A DNA stretch of 64,000 nt from NCBI RefSeq assembly GCF_019112545.1, contig NW_025064881.1, forward strand, positions 1,710,591 through 1,774,590. The letters run 5' to 3'. The notes under the pieces were generated by a model. That model did no database searches, was not told where the DNA came from, and was given only the letters and a program-made list of their open reading frames with translations. Origin of the DNA: Guyanagaster necrorhizus. Its lineage: Eukaryota; Basidiomycota; Agaricomycetes; Agaricales; Physalacriaceae. How positions within the stretch are numbered: position 1 is the first letter of the stretch; each line of letters begins with the position of its first letter. Shown here piece after piece: positions 55,940 to 64,000 of the stretch. The translations under genes and the position numbers were made by a program.

Positions 55940-56161
55940 ATGATGTCCTTCTCTTCATCTCCTTCGTCGTCTTCGTTCTTCCCTACCGGTTCAACGTCCC
56001 CAAACGCATTCTCATCCTTCTACCAGTCTCCGCGAGACGCACATGCCATGTATGCCTCCCTTTCTGGTAAAGGGCCCAAAGGCCAGACAAGAGGAGCGTC
56101 ACAAAACCGGACTCATGGGGTCCAAAGTGGGTTGAAGAAGTTGGTGTGCTGCAGGAAGTGA
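55940..56161 (+). CDS. Small serine-rich protein, hypothetical
   Basis: A 73-residue frame starting MMSFSSSPSSSSFF, then FSSFYQSPRDAHAMYASLSGKGPKG. The start is serine-rich and the middle looks conserved-protein-like, but I recognise no family. The last 20 residues look less natural, and the frame could continue into a spliced exon around 56170-56290. Weakly supported. Confidence 0.3.
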   Translation: MMSFSSSPSSSSFFPTGSTSPNAFSSFYQSPRDAHAMYASLSGKGPKGQTRGASQNRTHGVQSGLKKLVCCRK

Positions 56162-56495
56162 TTGGCGGAGAAATGAAGAAGCCGCGATGCCATTGGAACA
56201 TATGGATTGTAGAAGCCCTTGGTTTGGGTGCATTGTGAAGTAGCGCTTGAGGCTTGCGAGGTTGCCGGCTGCAGGATAGGAAGACGCCATGATCATCACA
56301 TATATGTAGCTGCTAGTATTTTCATTCGACCTTCATCGTAGCATATTTTTTGATTGTATTTTTAACTAACTAATGCTTGGGTTTGCAAATCGAAAAAGGA
56401 TCCGGACCGGGACACCCGACGGGTCTTTGTTGTGGTCAACAAAGTATAAATGATCCTTTTTAGCGCTGGCCACAACGTCGTGCACGACATCTCTA

Positions 56496-58013
56496 ATGAT
56501 GCCTCAGCAATCTCGCTCAGCAATAATGTCCTCGAATTCACACATCGATACGGCATACTCTCTTTCTCTGCTTTCGGAGTATAACCACACTCTCGATTCT
56601 CTACCACTTGACCTCTCACGCAATTTTGCGGACCTTCGGGAACTCGATGCGGTTCTGTCCACTGCCATGGCGTCTATAACGGCGAAAATACACACTCTTA
56701 CGCAGATGATAGAAGAGGGCAAAGGACCCAAAGAAGAGCGCCTTTGGCTGTTGTCCGAGATCGCAGAGGAGGCGAGAACCCTCAAACCGGGGGGTGAGGA
56801 TAAGATTCGTGTCGCTTGCCTGGCTGCAGATAATCTCAAGTCTCATGTGAGCCATCTCCGTACTCTGGCAGAGCACATCCCCGGCTTCGATGCTTCCATT
56901 CTTAATCGACAAACCACGTACCCACATGTGGCGAGCAAGACCTTTATGCCGGTTACGATGATGGAGGGTGGAAGAAGACGGCGAGGCAATTACGGCTCTC
57001 TTTTGACGAGCGCAACGGACCCCAGTCCTGTCAAACGAAAACGAGCCCGGGGGGATGATGATGGGACTCCGAGAAAAGAGCGAGTGGTAGACGGACCAAG
57101 CAGGCCGCGCAATGGTGGGCGAGGACGCAGGTACGCCAAAAAATAATTGCACAAACATATGGTTTTCATTACTTTGTACAGAAATGAACGTGCCGGCTCT
57201 CCAGCTGACTCAGTCCTTTCTGTCACTTCACATATGCCGCCCCAACCGCCCCAGGCGTCTTCGCGTGGAGGTTCGACACATGGACGAACGAACGGTACAG
57301 GCCATACTCACGGTGGCAACAGGAGGTCGCGTACTGCGGCAAACAGTAACAGTCGCCGTACTGGCTCGCCTCAGAACGAGCATTACCCTAATGGCACCTA
57401 TGATCACGGTTTACCCAACCACGGATCGCGTCGAGAAGCATTCAACGTCCCGCCCTCAGCATCACATCCATCCCTTCCCCTTCCGTATCATTCCAATGGC
57501 AATACCCATCCCTTCGAGCTTCATATCCCGAACGGTGCCCTCGGAGGTGTGGTCACGGGCCCAGGCGGCGAATGGCCTATGCCCAGACAGCTAGAGGGTC
57601 CCGGAGTGCCCATAGCAAGGAATCCCGCGGCTTACTCCGACGCCGGTATGCCGATGAATGTTGGCTCCGGTGCAGAGGACGAGGGTACTGTCGAACAGGA
57701 CGGCGAAGCGGATGGAGACAATCGCAGGTATTGTTTCTGTGACGGGTACAGCTATGGCGACATGATAGCATGCGATGACTCGAATTGTGAAAGGGAATGG
57801 GTAAATGTTTGTTATCCCTAATGAAGCAAAGGCTAATACTTTTTTTTCTTTTGTTTTTCCAAGTTCCATTTGACCTGCATTGGTCTAGAAGTGCCTCCCG
57901 AAGGAAAATGGTATTGCGATAATTGCTCAAGTAAGAAGCCGGCAAAGCGTCCGGGCCGCGGAGGTAAGCGGCGTGGTGGACATCGTGCAGGCGCTGGTCG
58001 AGGGACTACATAA
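56496..58013 (+). CDS. ING-family PHD-finger chromatin protein
   Basis: Inhibitor-of-growth family subunit of a histone acetyltransferase or deacetylase complex (Yng1/Yng2/Pho23 group). The first in-frame ATG is at 56496; an alternative at 56526 gives MSSNSHIDTAYSL. The N-terminal ING helix region is LLSEYNHTLDSLPLDLSRNFADLRELD. A basic linker (RRRRGN, KRKRARGDDD) is followed by a long disordered part. The PHD finger near the end, [32 protein letters not shown], then PPEGKWYCDNC, has all Cys4-His-Cys3 ligands and the aromatic cage type that reads H3K4me3. An intron (57800-57862) cuts the finger. The protein ends with a GRGGKRRGGH basic tail. Intact. Confidence 0.9.
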
Positions 58014-58032
58014 GGGCAATCATATAGGGCAA

Positions 58033-58619
58033 TCAACTACAATATACGATTGAGTCGGACATATAATGACGTTGTTTGTTTGTCTTCACCCCTAAGTATA
58101 AACTGTCGGACAAAAAACCCGTTTTTCCAAATTCGAATTGATGGTCAATCAAGGCAATTATCTCAACGATTGCTGGATCATTCATACGCCTGCCAGCCTC
58201 CTGACTGTCCACTCTCAACTTGCATGCTGCTGAAGAAAATGACTTGATTTGCCATGCTGTTTCTTCGGTCCGACTCCGATTTCGACTTCGAATTTTCTCA
58301 GGAATCTGATCCTTGAAAATTTTCGTTCTGGACCAGCTGGGACTTGGTACTTGCTCTGCCAGCTCAAGTGATCTGGCCTTCCGTTCTGGTTTAGTTGCAT
58401 ACACAGCCATACGAGCCATGTGAAGCCCATAATTGCCCACCGTTTGCGAAGCCCCGATCTTCGATGCATTATTGTTTCCAAGGACGTTGTTGAACGGTTA
58501 CTGCTTACATCAAGAACGTCTAGTTCAATTGAACCCGTCTCCTCTGTTCCGCTGATTTCGAAAATCGCGGCTTGAAGCACATTCAATTGCTGGACGTGTG
58601 CGGCGGCGCAGCGCACCAT
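58033..58619 (-). CDS. Unrecognised minus-strand frame(s), possible gene
   Basis: From 58619 a frame reads MVRCAAAHVQQLNVLQAAIFEISGTEETGSIELDVLD, which looks protein-like. A GTAAGC at 58511-58506 could be a 5' splice site joining to a second frame (58440-58033) with MARMAVYATKPERKARSLELAEQ. No known domain is visible. It could be a two-exon small protein, a decayed gene or chance. It lies between the ING gene (ends 58013) and the promoter of the S28 peptidase. Confidence 0.3.
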
Positions 58620-58860
58620 TATGACCGATTCTCTCTGACCCGGGGATGATGGAAGCACACCACCCGGAAACTACGTCCACATCAGTTATAGGTTCCATCA
58701 CGATCTTTCTGACTTGACCAAAGGAACCCTGAGCTTCCTCAGACTGGTTTGCTTGGTTCTACAGCCCCTTGACCATACGACGCCGCCAACGCTTGACAAG
58801 TATTTAAAGCTCGAGTAATGCGACTGGTATCTCGACCTCAGCAGTTTCCAATTCTCTGCG

Positions 58861-61082
58861 ATGCGTTGGATCCCACTCGTCCTCGCTCAGTTATCATGCC
58901 TACCAGGACTCATATCTGCTATGCTCAAGGATGGCCGTCCTCACGCGAATATAATGCCCATGCCCGTATTTCCTCCTGTTGAAGCCTTATACCTTGCTTC
59001 GCCCGCAGAGGCGAATGCTACTGTTGCCTATGACACCGTGTACTACTTCGACCAGTTGATTGACCATAATAACGCGTCTCTTGGGACGTTTCAGCAACGT
59101 TATTGGCACACCGCCGAGTATTATGAATCTGGTTCGTGTGGCGTGTTTTTCTCCGCGCCGATCTGCTGACCCGCACCCTTTAGGCGGCCCGATCATTCTC
59201 CTTACTCCCGGGGAAAACAACGCTGAGAGTGCGCTTTTTTAATTTCTAGGATGCTTCTGTAATTAACGGTTATCACATCTGTCAGCATACTACCCATTTC
59301 TTACCAATATCTCAATCTTTGGCCAGATCGCACAACAACAACATGGTGCGGTGGTCATCCTGGAACACCGCTTCTACGGTGCAAGCAACCCGTACCCAGA
59401 CCTCTCATCGGAGAGCCTTAGAGTGCTTACAATTTCTCAAGCCATTAGCGATTTCGTCTATTTTGCTGAGAATGTTAATTTGCCAATGACAAACGGAGAT
59501 CAACTAGGTCCTAACAAAGCACCTTGGATCTTGGCTGGAGGAAGCTACTCCGGTCGGTATCTTTTTCCGCTTCTGATTGAAGACGACAGATCTGATCCAG
59601 GACAGGTGCCTTGGTGAGCTGGACTATGGTAAAGTGAATAAACCGGCTTGGTTTCGTAGAAAATTTTTCGCTAATACTTCACCGATAGCAACCCTGGGAT
59701 GTTTTATGCCGGCTATGCATCATCTGCAGTAGTAGAGGCAATAACGTAGGATCCATCTTTTTACGTCCCGCCGTTCCGCCTAATGCTCGTTGAATGGTCG
59801 GCTTTTACAGGGATTTTTGGCAATACTACGAGCCAATCCGACAGTACATGCCAGCCAATTGTTCCGCCGATGTGGCTGCCGTGATTGCCTATGTGGATGA
59901 AATTTTCACTGGCGATAATACTACGGCCATTGACTCCGTCAAGGAGACTTTTGGCATGAGCGATCTTACTCATCTTGATGATGCTGCGGGTGCCCGTACG
60001 TTTCTGTCCGGTATACGCGTGCTCACAGACTAATTCGGCGTTAGTACGAAATAATCTCTGGGATTGGCAGTCTCTTCAGCCTACTTCAGGGCCAGATGCG
60101 CAATTTTACATGTTCTGTGATGCCCTAGAAGTCAAAGATGGTATCAGCGCCCCTGCGGAAGGCTGGGGCCTTGAAAACGCCCTGGCCTCCTGGGGTGCTT
60201 ATTTTAAGGGCGAGTACCTCGAGTATCGTAAGTGCTCAACTCTAGTCCGTGTTGTTTCATTTATTGATGTATTGGTATCCCTTCTTTTCAGTATGCGGCA
60301 ACCTTAGCGTTGTGTGAGTGACTGATGGTATTGTACTTTCTGGCACTGACATCCTTGACAGAGTGTGTTTGGGCACCTACGATGGGACCTTGGATTACTA
60401 CACCAATATCGAAGTGGGCAATTCTTACCGCTCTTGGATGTGGACCGTGTAGGTTTTCCTGGCGCCACTATGGCAATGATTGCATCTTTATCTAATGATT
60501 ACGTAGATGCAATGAAGTCGGCTGGTACCAGGTAAGAGCGCTTTGTTCTACTTTTCCTCGACTGACACCCTGTTCAGGGCGGTCCCCCAGAAGGCTACCC
60601 CTCGATTGTCTCCAGACTTGTTAATACCGATACTTTGTATACCCAGGTCAGTTATTTGATCACTCTCTAATGTCTCTGGTTTTCATGTTCTGTGATCAAT
60701 TACAGCGTCAATGTGTTCTCATGTTTCCCGACGCGTTTTCGGAACCACCTGAACCTTCTGTCGCTAATGTCAACTCACGATACACTGGTTGGGCCGTACA
60801 GGCTGATCGATTATTCTTTGCGAACGCGAACCGTAAGATGTTTTCCCTTAGCCATGACATTGTTTCTCATGCATTCCAGGTGACCCATGGAAGGATGCCA
60901 CTATGTCCGCTGATGGTTTGGGCCTCATAGGAACGCTATTGCAGCCCATCTTCGTGGGTGATGGTTTTCATTGCTCGGACCTGAAGGTCGCGAACGCAGA
61001 GGCAGACTTCTCTGTTGCTGAAGTCCAGACTCAAGCTCTGCTATCTATGAGCTCCTGGCTCGGAGACTGGCAACAAACATAA
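58861..61082 (+). CDS. Secreted S28-family serine carboxypeptidase
   Basis: S28 peptidase (lysosomal Pro-X carboxypeptidase/thymus-specific serine protease group), which cleaves after proline; fungal members are usually secreted or vacuolar. Signal peptide MRWIPLVLAQLSCLPGLISA. Mature part: YDTVYYFDQLIDHNNASLGTFQQRYW, GGPIILLTPGE, GAVVILEHRFYGASNPYPDLSSESLR, then APWILAGGSYSGALVSWTM with the catalytic serine (GGSYSG). The aspartate is in NRDPWKDA near 60880 and the histidine in GDGFHCSDLK near 60960. Several N-glycosylation sites (NAT, NCS, NTT) fit secretion. About ten introns of 45-60 bases; the first coding exon is not interrupted until about 59131. Intact. Confidence 0.9.
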
Positions 61083-61741
61083 ATGTTAATGATATGTAGT
61101 TCAATAAATACGGATTGGTTATGAATAAAATGTCAATTTACTCTTTTTTTAAACTGCGCCCATCCGTGAAGCCTGAAGGACGTTCAAAATGCTAGGTGCT
61201 TCCGACAGTTGAATGAACATTGATGTAGATCGACCTGCGTTTCAGCCGCCACCAACCCCATTGCTGCTAGCCCCACTACATCAAACTGTTCAATTTTCCT
61301 GGACTATGGCAATGCCCATGGAGATAAATCGATCTGCCTTCATATGGAGATGACTCGCTACCGCCCTAGCACATGAACCTATAGCAATGCGAATGATGCA
61401 ATCCGTTCAAAATCCTTCAGAGTAAGTGCTTCAGTCCTTATTACCGGGTTGAGGTCAGGTCCAACAATAGACATCTATAATTACCGCTCTTCTTGTTTTT
61501 GACGCCATTGACTCGGAGATCTTTGTTTCAGGAAAACGACCTAATGTGAAAAATGAACCGTCCTGGGAACGGTTCGGTGTGTTCAAGAGATACCTTCTTC
61601 TTCTCCTTCCTTCTCCTTCCCATGAGTGGCGATGTTAGTCATGAGAAATGATTTATTCGTGTTCGAAGGTCATGCCCCTGTGGTTCCTCTTTACAATACG
61701 GCAGACTGATTAGCAATGCTCTTGTTCTCCCAAAGGCTTTC
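61083..61741. other. Intergenic between convergent genes
   Basis: 3' flanks of the S28 peptidase and the paraoxonase-like gene. A pyrimidine-rich CTTCTT/CTCCTTCC stretch lies at 61597-61621. No coding remnant was recognised. Confidence 0.5.
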
Positions 61742-63245
61742 TCAGATCTCACGTACGGTAAGCCCAGGAGAACCCAGGCCTGCGACGATCGCGCATTAGA
61801 TAGAACCGGTGAAATTTTCAATACAATGAACTTTAAAAACTTACCATGAAGGAACAGTCGACCGCGTCGAGAGTCGTAGGCTGCCGTACTAATGAAAGAA
61901 GTCAGGCTTCCATCGTCTTCCAGGACCTAAATCAGAAATGAAGAATGAGCGCTGAACAGGATCGCACCCAATTTTTTTTCGCACCTTTTCTCCCTTGTAT
62001 TTCTCACCGAAGAACGAAGACGGCCCAGTGTTTATAGAGAACTTGTAAACCGAGATAGGACACGGGGTCGTGAATAGATTCATCATCGCCTTGAATGCAT
62101 CCTGCGCTCTCGGAATACCTGAACCCATACGCCTAAGACGGAGGCCAACCTTTCACATTCGAAAGAAAACTGACCAGCCGCCCACACCGTTCCAGTCTCA
62201 TCCATAGATAAATTATCAATGATGGTTTCTAACTCATTTGGTTTGCAACTGTGGATCGAATTGACAAAACGAGAGCCTCACCAGAGGGAATCACATCTGT
62301 TAGAACAAGTGTATTGTCTTCCTGCCTCTCCAACACGCGTATTCCACTCGAGAGGGTGCTGGAGACATAAATAGTTCCATTGTCAGCCTGGACGACACCG
62401 TTGTTATTGAGCATTCCGGATATTGATGTCTTGCAACCTTCTTCGACGTGACAGTAGCCAACAGATGAAGACGGCCTCAAGAACTCGTGTAAATCCCGTG
62501 TCTAAACCTTTGTTGAATACAGAAAACGGCAAAGAAATATTCTAAACTCACAAGACCAGTCTTTGGCCCGCCTCGATCATTGGTGAAGAAAAAGCTCTTG
62601 CCATCCGCGGAACCAATAACATCGTTGGGGGAATAGATAACGGGATGTTCAACAGTTCGCAGGTGTGTCAAGGTTTTGCTTCCAACGGATGTTTTGAATA
62701 TCTCAATCGATGAGTCGTAGCCCACTCGCGCAGGGTCTTGACCTCCCAGAGGCAGACGGTGATGCACGAGAAATACAAAGAGTTCTTGAGGAATAGCGGA
62801 TGATGGTACGACGTCCATCCCGTGAAATACGACAGTGCGAGACATGTCAAAGTTTTCTAGTGATAGACGAGTAACATGTTCGTCAGGGCTATACGTCGCA
62901 AAGTAGCTGGTTTCAGAGTCTGGCACGGTAGCTTCTTTCGACGGATGCAATGCATGGAATCGCTGTTTTAGTGTCGAGCAGGCCATGTATACATGTCCAG
63001 TTGTATGGTGCAACACTATTTCTATAAAGGAGAACTCAGTTAATGACTACAGAGGAAACGAAACAATAATATTCACTTTCACATCCTTCTACCTCAGCAA
63101 TGGTTTTGCATCGACCCTTATGCTCGTATGGTTCAACAGTTCGACCGACGCCAAATGTTGTCAGTGTGGGACTCAGATAGAATTGATAGAACACAGCGAA
63201 AATGAGAGAAAAAATCACAGTTGTCGTAGCCAGAAGACCTGCCAT
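61742..63245 (-). CDS. Paraoxonase/arylesterase-like beta-propeller protein
   Basis: Serum paraoxonase/arylesterase family (six-bladed propeller hydrolase, lactonase-like). The start at 63245 gives MAGLLATTTVIFSLIFAVFYQFYLSPTL, a signal anchor. Exons then read GRCKTIAEVEGCE, LHHTTGHVYMACSTL, FHGMDVVPSS with LFVFLVHHRLP, SIEIFKTSVGSKTLTHLRTVEHPVIYSPNDVIGSADGKSFFFTNDRG (the SPNDV calcium-ligand region), NNNGVVQADNGTIYVSSTLSSGIRV, IDNLSMDETGTVWAAG, and RRGRLFLHG joined to LGSPGLTVREI. The stop at 61742-61744 follows the last intron. The conserved HGMD and SPNDV motifs support a functional active-site region. Substrate unknown. Confidence 0.82.
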
Positions 63246-63395
63246 GTTTTAGTCGTGGCAGCAGAAAAGTAGGATTGATCATGACGCTCAGGGTCCATGA
63301 TTAGGGGCCATGGCAGCCCTGCAAAGTTGAATATTAACTACCCCCTCCACTATGTACGCATGCATAAATTCAAAGTAAAAACACAAGGACGAAAC

Positions 63396-64000
63396 CTAAA
63401 ATCCGGCAGCTTCTAATCCCCTACGAATATCTGCATGTGCCAACTCTGAGTGCTGTACCTCTTGACTTTTTGTCCAAGCCAAACTCGAATCCTTCGTACC
63501 ATTTGTCCGTAGATGCAAAGAAACAAAGCCACGGATAGATACACTCTCTCCGATATTATACGGTTTCGACTGATGTCGTAGCATCTGCGTAATTGTCTCA
63601 TACCACCGTTGCCGCTTGATAAACACAATTTGGCCATCGTCGTCAATGTCCTCAAATTGATCCTTGATGTGGGCGATGTCAGTAAGGTACATCCCAACAA
63701 AAGGCACGCAAGGACCCTCGGCATTACTCTGAAGATTTCGAAACGCCGCGAAGCCTCCAGACGGTTCGCTGTATTTCAACAACGCGTCGAGATTCGCCTT
63801 TCGCCCCACATGGGCCCATGTGAGATGTAACCGTGTGATGACGACGCTGTTAAGCGCTGTGATAAGCGCGCTCATAGATGCAAAGTTGTTCATATTTCGG
63901 CATTTCTAGGGACTACGGTCAGAAAGTTTTTGCTACGAGTAGCAATGAAGTCATACCTCGGAGACTTTGATCCAGAAATCAATAGTATCCGCCCGTTTTC
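63396..64000 (-). CDS. RasGEF (CDC25-type), C-terminal part (partial)
   Basis: Guanine nucleotide exchange factor for a Ras-type GTPase; the 5' part lies beyond the window. The first visible exon (to about 63957) reads RADTIDFWIKVSE, and after an intron (about 63909-63956) KCRNMNNFASMSALITALNSVVITRLHLTWAHVGRK, the heart of the RasGEF catalytic domain. EGPCVPFVGMYLTDIAHIKDQFED near 63715-63645 and INLxKRQRWYE-like VFIKRQRWYETITQMLRHQSKPYNI follow. The C-terminal tail is short and ends GLEAAGF. The pattern NFxSMxAIxxAL and PxxGxYLxDI is diagnostic. Confidence 0.9.

Overview
This is a piece of a filamentous fungal genome, almost certainly from a mushroom-forming basidiomycete (Agaricomycetes). 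Nearly every gene is cut by introns of roughly 45-60 bases with GT...AG ends, gene density is high (often under 150 bases between neighbours), and several families are typical of these fungi: DUF4246, F-box/leucine-rich families, a DNMT1-type DNA methyltransferase with RFD and two BAH domains, and secreted S28 peptidases. Exon joins were worked out by hand from reading frame and family conservation, so individual splice sites may be off by a few bases.

Layout. 1-356 is the 3' end of a PDR-type ABC transporter. 590-23054 is an ordinary housekeeping block: mitochondrial NADH-cytochrome b5 reductase, HOG1 MAP kinase, a small coiled-coil protein head to head with THO subunit HPR1/THOC1, UDP-glucose 4-epimerase, a DUF4246 protein, PIN1-type prolyl isomerase, a MOSC/mARC-like protein, a ubiquitin-specific protease, MutY glycosylase and an F-box protein. 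23055-28228 is a decayed island: a GMC oxidoreductase pseudogene holding a solo LTR with a perfect 5-bp target duplication, then a 1389-base stretch without a single CpG that holds a broken MYND zinc-finger gene. 28229-30084 is the APC/C activator CDH1. 30085-33186 is a second decayed stretch (ALG9 mannosyltransferase pseudogene, possibly a DUF1168 relic).

33187-43682 is dense and functional: a full-length DNMT1-type DNA methyltransferase, the rRNA methyltransferase BMT5, mitochondrial ribosomal protein uL10m, the polyadenylation factor FIP1, an AIF/FSP1-type oxidoreductase and, convergent to it, a GFA/CENP-V zinc protein. 44500-51090 is decayed again: an F-box/LRR-like locus, a TMCO4/DUF726 pseudogene with many lesions, two more CpG-free tracts and a 71-bp inverted repeat. 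51091-64000 returns to working genes: a TBC RabGAP, RNase H1, an ING-family PHD protein, a secreted S28 serine peptidase, a paraoxonase-like protein and the 3' end of a RasGEF.

The clearest theme is the contrast between intact genes and three decayed islands with CpG-free tracts, seen alongside a complete maintenance-type DNA methyltransferase. This is what CpG methylation followed by deamination of relics would leave. I did not find a coherent new multi-gene system; the most interesting signals are these decay signatures, the nested LTR, the inverted repeat and several very small exons that carry key codons.
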